A stretch of DNA of 64,000 nt from Nonomuraea solani (lineage in GTDB: Bacteria; Actinomycetota; Actinomycetes; Streptosporangiales; Streptosporangiaceae). The stretch is taken from positions 1 through 64,000 of the forward strand of contig NZ_FNVT01000004.1 in the NCBI RefSeq assembly GCF_900108335.1, written 5' to 3'. Under the pieces are notes generated by a model that saw only the letters and a program-made list of their open reading frames with translations, did not search any database and was not told the origin of the DNA. This document shows, piece after piece, positions 8,373 through 16,579 of this stretch. How positions within the stretch are numbered: the first letter of the stretch is position 1; each line of letters starts with the position of its first letter. The position numbers and the translations under genes were made by a program.

Positions 8373-9074
8373 TCACGCGTCCCGCCTGGTGAACGAGACG
8401 GTGGCGGCGGCCAGGACGAGCGCCAGCCAGGCGGCCAGCACCAGCCCGCCCTCCAGCGGCGTGAGCCCCGGCCCGGGCTGGTAGAGCCGCGCCCCCGCCG
8501 CACCCGGCAGATACGCGGCCAGGTCGGTGACGGTCGCCAGCAACGGCGGCACGACCAGGACGAGCCCCAGCACGGTCCCCAGCGAGGCGATGACGTCCCT
8601 GGTGAGAAACGTCACCATCTGGGCCAGCAGGCCGATCAGCACCAGATACCCGGCCGCGCCCGCCAAGGCGGCGGCGTCCCCTCCCTGTCCGCCCGCGAGC
8701 CAGGCCCCCGCCCAGGCCCCCGTGACCGTCAGCAGGGCGGTGGCGGCGGCCGTCGCCAGGTAGGCGGCGAGCTTGCCGGTCAGGAGCAGCAGGCGGCCGG
8801 GGACGCTGGTGAGCGTGGTGCGGGACTGGCTGCCGGCGTACTCGGAGGCCACGGACAGAACCCCGAGCACAAGGAACCCGGCCTGGACGAAGTCCACGGC
8901 GCGCAGGGCCGCCTCGGCGGCGGAGAGCGGACGGTCGAAGGGGGCGGCGGCCAGGGCGGCGCCGAACCCGCCCGCCAGGAGGACGGTCGCGCAGACGGTG
9001 AGCAGCGCGGCGGGCAACGTCCTGAGCTTGATCAGCTCCGCCGCGACGGTGTTCCATGCGCTGTTGGTCATCAC
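8373..9074 (-). CDS. ABC-2 type transporter permease
   Basis: A 233-residue hydrophobic protein with about six membrane segments. It starts MMTNSAWNTVAAELIKLRTLP, the typical cytoplasmic entry of ABC-2 permeases, and contains SEYAGSQSRTTLTSVPGR, the loop shared with antibiotic-resistance exporters. It overlaps the upstream permease by 4 nt (ATGA), so the two probably form a heterodimer with the ATPase at 9850-10560. The last gene of a five-gene operon that begins with a histidine kinase at 12376. Substrate unknown; antimicrobial-peptide or lipid export is an inference from the linked two-component system. Confidence 0.85.
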   Translation of the reverse strand: MMTNSAWNTVAAELIKLRTLPAALLTVCATVLLAGGFGAALAAAPFDRPLSAAEAALRAVDFVQAGFLVLGVLSVASEYAGSQSRTTLTSVPGRLLLLTGKLAAYLATAAATALLTVTGAWAGAWLAGGQGGDAAALAGAAGYLVLIGLLAQMVTFLTRDVIASLGTVLGLVLVVPPLLATVTDLAAYLPGAAGARLYQPGPGLTPLEGGLVLAAWLALVLAAATVSFTRRDA

Positions 9075-9853
9075 GCGTCCCTGCGCGCGAACAGGACCGC
9101 GGCGACCCCGAGCAGCACGGCCGTCCAGGCGGTCATGACCAGGGCGCCGGCCAGCGGTTCGAGGGTGTTCTCCGCCGGGTAGCCCGTGGCGAACATCTGC
9201 GCCCCGGCCACGTCGGGCAGGTAGTTCGCCAGCGAGGTGACCCGGGTCAGCAGGAACGTGACCGACACGAACGTGGTGTTGACGATGAACGCCACCATCG
9301 GCACGAGCCCACTGCGGGTCATGACGGCGACGGCGAACGCGATCAGCGCCATGAGCACCCAGTACGCGACGGCCCCCAGAGGACGCCAGCCGAGCGCCTC
9401 CAGCAGTGCCCCCATCGGGTGGCCGTGCCGCCCCAGCAGCGCCTGGGAGATCACGAGCGCGCCACCGATCGTGAGCACCGCCGCGACCCCGCTGACGAGC
9501 GCCACCACGACGGCCTTCGCCGCGAGCAACCGCCCGCGCCCCGGGGTGCTCGTGAGGCTGACCAGGATCTGCCGGCCGCCGCCCGCGTCCTTGCCGGTGG
9601 CGGTGTACTCGCTGCTGATGAGGACGATGCCGAGCACGATCACGCCCACGACGCCGGGCCCGGACATCTCTAGGCCGAGGTCGAGGGTCGAGCCGTCGTC
9701 CACCATGCCCGCGTCCAGCTTGGCGCGCCGCGAGGAGGCGGCCATGGCGGTGAACGTGAGCGTCATGGCGGTGCCCGCCACGGCCGCGATGATGGCCGAG
9801 GGCAGCGTGAGGGCCTTCCTGAACTCGGCGGCGATGGTGTTCGGCAGGCTCAT
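9071..9853 (-). CDS. ABC-2 type transporter permease
   Basis: A 260-residue integral membrane protein with about six helices and the same loop type as its neighbour (SSEYTATGKDAGGGRQILVSLTSTPGRGRLL). Its start overlaps the end of the ATPase gene by 4 nt and its end overlaps the next permease by 4 nt, so translation is likely coupled and the three make one exporter. It carries a longer extracellular loop (about residues 40-65). Substrate is not predictable from sequence. Confidence 0.87.
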   Translation of the reverse strand: MSLPNTIAAEFRKALTLPSAIIAAVAGTAMTLTFTAMAASSRRAKLDAGMVDDGSTLDLGLEMSGPGVVGVIVLGIVLISSEYTATGKDAGGGRQILVSLTSTPGRGRLLAAKAVVVALVSGVAAVLTIGGALVISQALLGRHGHPMGALLEALGWRPLGAVAYWVLMALIAFAVAVMTRSGLVPMVAFIVNTTFVSVTFLLTRVTSLANYLPDVAGAQMFATGYPAENTLEPLAGALVMTAWTAVLLGVAAVLFARRDA

Positions 9854-10560
9854 GACAGCCGCCCGGCGGGGTCGGTGAGGGCGAAGAACGCCTCCTCCAG
9901 CGAGGCGTGCCCGGCCGTGACCTCGCCCAGCGGGCCGGTGGTCACGACGCGGCCCGCGCTGATCACGACGAGGTCGTCGGCGGTCTCGGCCATCTCGCTC
10001 ATCAGGTGGCTGGACAGCAGCACCGTACGTCCGCCCTTGGCGTACTCCTTCAGCAGCCGCCTGATCCAGCGGATCCCGTCCGGGTCGAGGCCGTTGATGG
10101 GCTCGTCCAGGACCAGCACCTCGGGCTCGCCGAGCAGGGCGGCCGCCAGGCCGAGCCGCTGTCCCATGCCGAGCGAGAACGTGCCGACCCGCTTGCCCGC
10201 CACGTCCGCCAGCCCGACCTCCGCCAGCACCTGCCCGACGCGGCTCTTCGGGATGCCGTTGCTGCGCGCCACCCAGGTCAGGTGGGCGCGCGCCGTACGG
10301 GAGCGGTGCGCGCCGCTGCCTTCGAGCAGCGAGCCGACCGTGCGCAGCGGGTCGCGCAGCTTCCGGTACGGCCTGCCGCCGATCAACGCGGTGCCCGCGT
10401 CGGCGCGGTCGAGGCCGAGCAGGATGCGCAGGGTCGATGACTTGCCCGCGCCGTTCGGGCCGAGGAACCCGGTCACCCGGCCCGGTGCGACGGTGAAGGC
10501 GACGTCGCCGATGGCGAGTTTCGTGCCATGGCGTTTGGTGAGGCCGACGATTTCGATCAC
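9850..10560 (-). CDS. ABC transporter ATP-binding protein
   Basis: A 236-residue nucleotide-binding subunit with Walker A GPNGAGKSS (about 39-47), a signature variant FSLGMGQRLGLA, Walker B VLVLDEP, the D-loop NGLDPDG and the switch His in SSHLMSE. The signature LGMGQ (instead of LSGGQ) is the form seen in bacitracin/lantibiotic exporter ATPases such as BcrA. It lies 54 nt after the response regulator gene, consistent with a regulator-exporter operon. Assignment to ABC-2 export is firm; substrate is not. Confidence 0.92.
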   Translation of the reverse strand: MIEIVGLTKRHGTKLAIGDVAFTVAPGRVTGFLGPNGAGKSSTLRILLGLDRADAGTALIGGRPYRKLRDPLRTVGSLLEGSGAHRSRTARAHLTWVARSNGIPKSRVGQVLAEVGLADVAGKRVGTFSLGMGQRLGLAAALLGEPEVLVLDEPINGLDPDGIRWIRRLLKEYAKGGRTVLLSSHLMSEMAETADDLVVISAGRVVTTGPLGEVTAGHASLEEAFFALTDPAGRLS

Positions 10561-10614
10561 GCGTCTCAGCGTTCCAAGCGGGGCCCTGGAGCCGCATCGG
10601 CCAAAGGTTGACAG

Positions 10615-11271
10615 CTAGCGCAGGCCGTCCACGAAGCCGGACTCGTAGGCCAGGATGACGAGCTGGGTGCGGTCGCGTACGCCGAGCTTGAGAAAGAGCC
10701 TGCTCAGGTATGTCTTCACGGTCGCGCGGCTGAGGAAGAGCGCGGCGGCGATCTCCTCGTTGGACAGGCCGCGCACGATCGCCGCCACGACGTCCCGCTC
10801 GCGCTCGGTCAGGCCGGTCAGGGCGGCCGGGCGGGGTGCGGTCTTGGCGGCGAGGTCGGCGATCATGCGTCTGGTGACCTCGGGGGCGAGCATGGCGTTG
10901 CCCTCGTGCGCGATGCGGACGGCGCGCAGGATCTCGTCGGTGCCGGCGTTCTTCAGCAGGAAGCCGCAGGCGCCCGCGCGCAGGGCCTCGTAGACGTACT
11001 CGTCGAGGTCGAACGTGGTGAGGATGACGACCTTGACCTCGGGCCGCGCGGCGCAGATGGCGCGGGTGGCGTCGAGGCCGTCCATGACGGGCATGCGGAT
11101 GTCCATCAGCACCACGTCGGGGCGCAGCCGGGTGGCGGCCTCGACGGCTTCGCGGCCGTCGCGCGCCTCGCCGGCGGCCGACAGCCCCGGTTCGCCGGCG
11201 ACAAGCTCCACGAGGGAGGCCCGCAGCAGCTCCTGGTCCTCGGCGACCAGCACCCTGATCGGCTCAGACAT
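10615..11271 (-). CDS. NarL/LuxR-type response regulator
   Basis: A 218-residue response regulator: receiver domain with the phospho-acceptor Asp in VVLMDIRMPVMDG (near residue 57) and a C-terminal LuxR HTH (LTERERDVVAAIVRGLSNEEIAAALFLS). The ORF extends upstream to 11349, but MSEPIRVLVAEDQ at 11271 is the natural start and gives an 8-nt overlap with the kinase gene. It is the partner of the kinase at 11264-12376 and probably controls the adjacent ABC exporter. Confidence 0.93.
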   Translation of the reverse strand: MSEPIRVLVAEDQELLRASLVELVAGEPGLSAAGEARDGREAVEAATRLRPDVVLMDIRMPVMDGLDATRAICAARPEVKVVILTTFDLDEYVYEALRAGACGFLLKNAGTDEILRAVRIAHEGNAMLAPEVTRRMIADLAAKTAPRPAALTGLTERERDVVAAIVRGLSNEEIAAALFLSRATVKTYLSRLFLKLGVRDRTQLVILAYESGFVDGLR

Positions 11272-12376
11272 CGGCCACCTCCGGAAGCGGCAGGACCGCA
11301 CGCAACTCGAACCCCTCTCCCGGCCGATGCCCGGCGCTGAAGGTGCCACCGAGCAGCTCGACCCGCTCCCGTAACCCGACGAGCCCGTAGCCGGGCTCGT
11401 CGGGCGTCGCCGCGCTCCGGCCGTCGTCCGTCACCGTGACGCGCAGCGCGCCTGGCGCGCCGCCGACCGTCACCGTGCAGCGGGCGCCGGGGGCGTGCCG
11501 GGCGGCGTTCGTCAGCCCCTCCTGGACGATCCGGTACGCCGCCAGCCCGATCCCGGCGGGCACCGCCCCGGCGTCCGTCACGTGCAGCGTCACCGCGACC
11601 CCGCTCTCCCGCATGCGCCCGGCCAGGTCGGGCAGGTCGTCGATGCCCGGCTGGGGCCGGCGTTCCGCGACCTCGTCGCTGTCGCGGACGGCTCCCAGCG
11701 TCGTCCGCAGCTCGGTCAGCGCCTCCCGGCTGACCGTCTCGATCTGGCCGAGCCTGTCGCGCATGCGTACGGCGTCATCCGCGCGAGCCGCCACCCCGGC
11801 CGTCACCGCGATCGTGCCCAGGGAGTGGGAGACGACGTCGTGGACCTCCCGCACCACCCGCAGCCGCTCGGCCGTCACCGCGCCCTGCCGCTCGGCCAGC
11901 ATCGCGTGCTCGGTTTCGAGCGCCGCCCGCCGCGTGGTGCCGCCCAGCACCCAGGACCCGGCCAGCGCGAGCAGGCTCAGCATCGTGTAGCGCACGGCGT
12001 TCTCCGCGTCGGCCGCCCCCAGGAACGCGACGCCCGCGATGACCACCCCGGTCAGCACGGCGACGGTGTTGAGCGAGCGGGCCGTGCCCCGGGTCAGGGC
12101 CACGCGATGGAGCACCCAGGCCGCGGCCACGAACGGATCCTGCGTCACGCCCAGCGCGGCGCCCGTCAGGGTCGCGGCGGCGACAACGGCGAACGCGCCG
12201 AGCGGCCACCGGGAGCGGAGCGTCATGCCGAGGATCAGCGCCGCGATGAGCCCGAGATGGGCCCAGGGGACGCGCCCGGCGTCGATCGGCAACCAGAACA
12301 CCAGCACGCACAGCAGCGCGACGCCCACGTCCCACCGGACGGAGGACGGGCTCGCGTCGGACCAGGGCCGGCTCAT
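11264..12376 (-). CDS. DesK/NarX-type sensor histidine kinase
   Basis: A 370-residue membrane sensor. N-terminal membrane segments span about residues 15-150 with no large extracellular domain. They are followed by a HisKA_3 dimerisation region with the phospho-acceptor His in RVVREVHDVVSHSLG and an HATPase_c domain (LAAYRIVQEGLTNAARHAPGA, VTDDG, GYGLVGLRERVELLGG). The lack of a sensor domain suggests intramembrane sensing of membrane stress or of the transporter. Its stop overlaps the response regulator start (ATGTCTGA). Confidence 0.92.
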   Translation of the reverse strand: MSRPWSDASPSSVRWDVGVALLCVLVFWLPIDAGRVPWAHLGLIAALILGMTLRSRWPLGAFAVVAAATLTGAALGVTQDPFVAAAWVLHRVALTRGTARSLNTVAVLTGVVIAGVAFLGAADAENAVRYTMLSLLALAGSWVLGGTTRRAALETEHAMLAERQGAVTAERLRVVREVHDVVSHSLGTIAVTAGVAARADDAVRMRDRLGQIETVSREALTELRTTLGAVRDSDEVAERRPQPGIDDLPDLAGRMRESGVAVTLHVTDAGAVPAGIGLAAYRIVQEGLTNAARHAPGARCTVTVGGAPGALRVTVTDDGRSAATPDEPGYGLVGLRERVELLGGTFSAGHRPGEGFELRAVLPLPEVADV

Positions 12377-12430
12377 GGAACGAACCCTAGCCAGCCGCTC
12401 AGAGGACGAACTTCGGCCAGAGAAACGAAA

Positions 12431-12463
12431 ACGCCCGGCTCCGAGTGAATTCGGACCGGGCGT
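12431..12463 (-). terminator. Rho-independent terminator of tRNA-Thr
   Basis: Stem ACGCCCGG(c)TCCGA / TCGGA-CCGGGCGT with one bulged base, followed on the minus strand by TTTTCGTTTC. It lies 18 nt past the 3' end of tRNA-Thr and upstream of the histidine kinase gene. This is the clearest U-tract terminator in the window. Confidence 0.8.
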
Positions 12464-12481
12464 CGTGCTCTGCGATGTGCG

Positions 12482-12554
12482 AGCCCCCAAACGGAATCGA
12501 ACCGTTGACCTTCTCCTTACCATGGAGACGCTCTGCCGACTGAGCTATAGGGGC
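12482..12554 (-). tRNA. tRNA-Thr (GGT)
   Basis: A 73-nt cloverleaf with acceptor GCCCCTA / TGGGGGC (one G-U pair), anticodon GGT in loop ATGGTAA flanked by TCTCC/GGAGA, and T-arm AACGG-TTCGATT-CCGTT. The discriminator is U and CCA is not encoded. It is followed by a strong terminator and so is a single-gene transcript. Confidence 0.94.
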
Positions 12555-12593
12555 CTGTCCGGCGCTGCGGACAGGTGTAACCATACACGGCAC

Positions 12594-12824
12594 TCAGCGA
12601 TGATGCGAACTGGTTCCGGCCGCCGCCGGTGCCTCGATCCGCCGCCGCGCCGGGAACTCGACGACCTCGCAGAGATCCGCCAGATCGACGTGCCGGGCCA
12701 CCTCCGCGACGGAGGTGCAGTCGGCGACCATCCACCCGTTCCTGCGCACCCTGAGCACCTGCCGCCCCGCGCGCACGACGCCTACGACCTCGTAGCCGTC
12801 GACACCGACCCATCGCCTGTCCAT
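12594..12824 (-). CDS. Small hypothetical protein, 76 aa
   Basis: A 76-residue protein that reads as a compact beta-rich domain (GYEVVGVVRAGRQVLRVRRNGWMVADC) followed by a short acidic helix (VAEVARHVDLADLCEVVEF) and a disordered tail. The two cysteines are not in a CxxC. No domain is recognised. It is just upstream of tRNA-Thr on the same strand, with a weak ribosome binding site. Codon usage is that of a coding region (third positions mostly G/C), and no better frame covers the region. Confidence 0.55.
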   Translation of the reverse strand: MDRRWVGVDGYEVVGVVRAGRQVLRVRRNGWMVADCTSVAEVARHVDLADLCEVVEFPARRRIEAPAAAGTSSHHR

Positions 12825-12904
12825 AGCGGCACAGAGTATCCGCCGGGTCTCTCATTTTTCGCCACGCCACATCCGTTACAGGCATACCGAATCGGCAGGA
12901 ATGC

Positions 12905-13426
12905 TCAGTAGCGATAGAAACCCGCGAAGTTCCTCTTCGCCGCGATCTCATCAATCCGCACGATGGCGCCGGTCTCGGGCGCGTTCATCATCTTTCCGCC
13001 GCCCAGGTAGATGCCCACATGGTGGGTTTTGACAGACCTCTTGGTGATCTTCCCGAAGAACACCAGATCGCCGGGGCGGGCGGACTTGACCCGGCGCATC
13101 TTCCGTACGTGGGCGTTGGTGTTGCCAGGCCCGAGCACGTCCCTGCCGTGCGCCATCGCGTACACCCAGCGGGTGAATCCCGAGCAGTCCAGGCCGCGCG
13201 TCCTGGCGGCCGGGCAGGGCTTGATCCGGCCCTTGTAGCCCCGGCAGGTGCCCTTCGAGGGGCCGGGGCTGTCGCTGTGGCCGCCGCCCCAGGAGTAGAC
13301 GATCTGGCGCTGCTGGATCTCGTACGCGATCCGTACGATCAGCGGCGGCATGGACAGGCCCAGCGGTACGGAGGCCGTGGCGGCCAGCAGGAGCAGCGCG
13401 AGCACTCCGGCTAACCGCCGTGCCAT
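12905..13426 (-). CDS. Secreted NlpC/P60 family endopeptidase
   Basis: A 173-residue secreted cysteine peptidase acting on cell-wall stem peptides. It has a signal peptide (MARRLAGVLALLLLAATASV), then an NlpC/P60 domain with the nucleophile Cys in GLDCSGFTRW, the general-base His in KTHHVGIYLG and the conserved ARPGDLVFFG strand. An insertion with two extra Cys (TCRGYKGRIKPCPA) precedes the catalytic Cys and may form a disulfide. It sits next to the GH25 lysozyme gene on the same strand, so the pair may act together in wall remodelling. Confidence 0.9.
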   Translation of the reverse strand: MARRLAGVLALLLLAATASVPLGLSMPPLIVRIAYEIQQRQIVYSWGGGHSDSPGPSKGTCRGYKGRIKPCPAARTRGLDCSGFTRWVYAMAHGRDVLGPGNTNAHVRKMRRVKSARPGDLVFFGKITKRSVKTHHVGIYLGGGKMMNAPETGAIVRIDEIAAKRNFAGFYRY

Positions 13427-13458
13427 CCCCGTACCCCCAAAACAGAACGTCTTGGGAT

Positions 13459-14475
13459 TTATCCTGCCTTAAGGGTCAGCTCTACGGAGCCCACCGTCAC
13501 GTTCATCCCCACCGTGCCCCGCGTCCGCTTCGGCTTCGTGGTGAACGTCAGCGTCACCTTCTGCCCACGCCCCACCTCGGCGACCTGGCACAGCACCGCC
13601 GTGCCGCTGTACCTGCACCCGGGCGCCTTGACCACGCGCTGCCCGCCGAACGCCCGCCCCGACACCTTGATGTCCTTGACCGGGTGCGGGCCCGTGTTGG
13701 AGAGCGTGACCGTGTACGTCTTCCTGCTCTTGGCCGCGCCCGACACCCGCACCTCGGCGGGCGGGTTGGCCAGCGCCTTGAGCTGGGACTCCGAGCCGTT
13801 GAACGAGTTACCGCCGCCGACCAGCGGCCCCTTGTCCGCCGACTGCCAGAACGTGTGCTTCTTCCAGCTCTTCGGCAGCTCACCGGGCTCACCGCCCCAG
13901 CGGGCCAGCCAGAGCGGGTTGGACTTGAACTTGGTCGAGTTCCCGGTGCAGGTCTGCCACCAGCTCGTGGTCGTGTAGATGATCGCGTGCCGGCCGGTCG
14001 CCTCGCGGTACTTCTTGGTGAAGTCCTTGATCCAGGTGACCATGTCCTCCTTGGACAGGTCGTAACAGTTGTTCTTACCGTTCTTGTCCTTGTACGGGTT
14101 GTCCTCGATATCGAGCACCCCCGGCATCGTTTGGCCATCGCTGACCCAGTTGCCGCCGTTCTGGAGGAAATAGTCGGCCTGAGCCGTCCCATCGGATTCG
14201 TGCGGTTGCGCGAAGTGATAGGCGCCCCGGACGAGCCCGGCCCCGGCCGCGCCGCCGTACTGGGCCTCGAAACGCGGGTTGCGGTAGTTGGTGCCCTCGG
14301 TGGCCTGGACGAACGCGAACTTCCCGCCCCCCGAGGTGACGGCCGCCCAGTCGATGTCGCCCGTCCAGTTGCTGACGTCGACCCCGGGAACCCCATCGTC
14401 CGCCTGGGCGACCCCGGTCATTCCGACCACAGCAATTACCACGAATAACCCTAGACGTTTCACGCCGGAGATCAT
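13459..14475 (-). CDS. Secreted GH25 lysozyme (N,O-diacetylmuramidase type)
   Basis: A 338-residue secreted muramidase. After a signal peptide (VKRLGLFVVIAVVGMTGVAQA) comes a GH25 barrel: GVDVSNWTGDIDW, FAFVQATEGTNYRNP, GAYHFAQP, MPGVLDIEDNPY with the catalytic acidic pair, and WLARWGGEPG. A C-terminal beta-sandwich (about residues 240-338, VSGAAKSRKTYTVTLSNTGP...) looks like an Ig-like or DUF11-type module. The start could also be GTG at 14490. The 5' end overlaps the end of a degenerate kinase ORF by 4 nt. Confidence 0.9.
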   Translation of the reverse strand: MISGVKRLGLFVVIAVVGMTGVAQADDGVPGVDVSNWTGDIDWAAVTSGGGKFAFVQATEGTNYRNPRFEAQYGGAAGAGLVRGAYHFAQPHESDGTAQADYFLQNGGNWVSDGQTMPGVLDIEDNPYKDKNGKNNCYDLSKEDMVTWIKDFTKKYREATGRHAIIYTTTSWWQTCTGNSTKFKSNPLWLARWGGEPGELPKSWKKHTFWQSADKGPLVGGGNSFNGSESQLKALANPPAEVRVSGAAKSRKTYTVTLSNTGPHPVKDIKVSGRAFGGQRVVKAPGCRYSGTAVLCQVAEVGRGQKVTLTFTTKPKRTRGTVGMNVTVGSVELTLKAG

Positions 14476-14690
14476 TGCGGAGCGACACACAATTCCGCAA
14501 GTCCCGGAATATCAACCGCTTTAGCGGTATCCAGCCAATAGACCGGCCCCGGCCGCCTGCTCCACTCCCGCGCGTCCGTCCCACCAGGCCCGGGGAGTGC
14601 GTCGGCGAGGGTCTCCTTGAGATCGCCCTCGGTCTTTCCGGATCCCGGCAGCCCGTTGACGAGTACGGCCGGTTCACCCGTGCCGAGCAC
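14472..14690 (-). pseudogene. Relic of a P-loop (adenylylsulfate-kinase-like) kinase
   Basis: The 72-codon reading frame starts EPAVLVNGLPGSGKT, a classic kinase P-loop, then jumps directly to KETLADALPGPGG-TDAREWSRR and then to PVYWLDTAKAVDIPGLAELC. In full-length actinobacterial kinases of this type these motifs are parts of a ~170-200 aa protein: P-loop, substrate segment, and C-terminal 'DT-x-x-x-VDI' strand. About 100 residues or more appear to be missing in two in-frame internal deletions. The relic is probably non-functional. The family match is from memory of motif order, not an alignment. Confidence 0.5.
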
Positions 14691-14913
14691 GGTGACACGA
14701 AAATCTTTCGGACGTAGGGGGAAACCGCACCTCAAGGCCCTGAAATCGGTCCTCGCGCGAGACCCGCTCCTGACGGCGTTTTCGCAGGTCAGAGCCGTAT
14801 ATGAACACCACATTCGCGTTTGCCAAACCGAATCATCCCTGCGCAAACTGGATCCGATCCTCGAATCCCGCCCCGACCAGGGGTTTCTTCGTCATGCCCG
14901 GAGGAGACCGTCC

Positions 14914-15855
14914 ATGATCCACACCCGGGGCCTGTCCCGAGATTTCAAAGTCAAGAAACAGGTCGTGACCGCCGTACGCGGCATCGACCTCGACGTGGAG
15001 GCCGGCCAGCTGGTGGCCTTCCTCGGCCCGAACGGCGCGGGCAAGTCCACCACGCTGCGCATGCTCACGACCCTCCTGCCCCCCACCTCCGGCACGGCCG
15101 AGATCGCCGGCCACGACGTGGCCACGGACCCGGCGGCCGTCCGCGCCCGCATCGGCTACGTCGGCCAGCAGAACGGCGCGGGCGAGAACTACCTCGTCCG
15201 CGACGAGCTCATCACCCAGGGCCGCTGCTACGGCCTGCACGCCCGCGAGGCCGCCGCCCGCGCCGACGAGCTGCTCGACCTGCTCGACCTGCGGCCGCTG
15301 GCCAAGCGCCTGCCGGGCACCCTGTCAGGCGGCCAGCGCCGCCGCCTGGACATCGCGTTGGGCCTGATCCACCGTCCCGACCTGCTGTTCCTCGACGAGC
15401 CCTCGACCGGCCTGGACCCGACGAGCCGCGCGGAGATCTGGCGGCACATCCTGCTCCTGCGCGAGACGTACGGGACCACGCTCTTCCTGACCACCCACTA
15501 CCTGGAGGAGGCCGACAACATGGCCGAGCGCGTCGTCATCATCGACGGCGGCCGGATCATCGCCGACGGCACCGCCGCGCAGCTCAAGAACGACCTGGCC
15601 GGCGACCACATCACGATCACCACCGGCACCGAGCGGGAGGCGGAGACGGCCGCCCGGATCAGCGGCGGGAGCGCCGACGGCACCACCGTGCGCCTGCGGG
15701 TGGCCAACGCGGCCGGCACGCTGCCCGACTATCTCAGGACCCTCGACGGCGCCGGCGTCAAGGTGACCAGCGCCGAGACCGCCCGACCGACCCTCGACGA
15801 CGTGTTCCTCACTCTCACCGGGAGAAGCCTCACCGATGACGACATTCCTGCGTGA
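14914..15855 (+). CDS. DrrA-type ABC transporter ATP-binding protein
   Basis: A 313-residue ATPase with Walker A GPNGAGKST, Q-loop GYVGQQNGAGEN, signature LSGGQRRRLDIALG, Walker B LLFLDEPSTGLDP, H-loop TTHYLEEAD and a C-terminal DrrA extension (TARPTLDDVFLTLTGRSL). This layout is that of daunorubicin-resistance-type drug exporters. The ATG at 14914 has GAGGAG upstream. It overlaps the downstream permease by 20 nt, so the two form a two-gene exporter operon. The substrate is unknown. Confidence 0.93.
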   Translation: MIHTRGLSRDFKVKKQVVTAVRGIDLDVEAGQLVAFLGPNGAGKSTTLRMLTTLLPPTSGTAEIAGHDVATDPAAVRARIGYVGQQNGAGENYLVRDELITQGRCYGLHAREAAARADELLDLLDLRPLAKRLPGTLSGGQRRRLDIALGLIHRPDLLFLDEPSTGLDPTSRAEIWRHILLLRETYGTTLFLTTHYLEEADNMAERVVIIDGGRIIADGTAAQLKNDLAGDHITITTGTEREAETAARISGGSADGTTVRLRVANAAGTLPDYLRTLDGAGVKVTSAETARPTLDDVFLTLTGRSLTDDDIPA

Positions 15856-16579
15856 CACCACCACCATCCTCTCCCGCGAGTTCAAGCCGGCCCTGCGCGA
15901 CTCGGGCGGGCTGCTCTTCGAGATGGGGCAGCCGCTGCTGTTCCTGTTCCTGTTCGGGTCGCTGCTGGACGGGGCGGTCGGGTCGTCGTGGCAGTGGTTC
16001 GTGCCGGGGATCCTGGTCATGATGTGCCTGACCGGCCCGATGAGCACCGGCTACACGCTGCTGGTCGAGCTGATCGGCGGCTCGATGGAGCGCATACTGG
16101 TCACGCCGCTGAACCGGACGGCGATGCTGGTCGGCAAGAGCGCGAAGGCCATGCTGACCCTTCTCGTGCAGGCGGTGCTGATCATTCTGCTGGCGCTGCC
16201 GCTCGGCTTCGAGCTGCACGCGGTGGGGGTGCTCGCCGGTCTGACCCAGTTGATGATCTTCGGGGTGGGGCTGGGCGCGCTCTCGTACGTGCTGGCCATC
16301 AAGTCGGCGCCGTCCGGCACGCTGTTCTACGTCGTCTCCCAGTCGGTGCTCTTCCCGCTGCTCCTGCTGTCCGGCGTGCTGCTCCCGCTCGAAACCGCCC
16401 CGGCGTGGATGCGGGCGGTCGCGCAGGTCAACCCGGTCACGTACGTCGTGGAGGCGCAGCGCGCCCTCTTCTCCGGCGACCTCACCCACCCCTCGATCCT
16501 GTACGGCACCGCCAGCGCCATCGCCCTGGCCGCGCTCGGCCTCCATCTCGGCAACCGAGCCCTGAGAAAGGGCCTCTGA
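15836..16579 (+). CDS. DrrB-type ABC-2 permease
   Basis: A 247-residue membrane protein with six helices. It has the DrrB features EMGQPLLFLFLFG, SMERILVTPLNRTAMLVGK and a late LPLETAPAWMRAVAQVNPVTYVVEAQR motif, which is the family's conserved C-terminal loop. It pairs with the ATPase encoded just upstream (20-nt overlap) to form a drug or lipid exporter. It ends directly against the convergent antiporter gene, with no gap. Confidence 0.92.
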   Translation: MTTFLRDTTTILSREFKPALRDSGGLLFEMGQPLLFLFLFGSLLDGAVGSSWQWFVPGILVMMCLTGPMSTGYTLLVELIGGSMERILVTPLNRTAMLVGKSAKAMLTLLVQAVLIILLALPLGFELHAVGVLAGLTQLMIFGVGLGALSYVLAIKSAPSGTLFYVVSQSVLFPLLLLSGVLLPLETAPAWMRAVAQVNPVTYVVEAQRALFSGDLTHPSILYGTASAIALAALGLHLGNRALRKGL

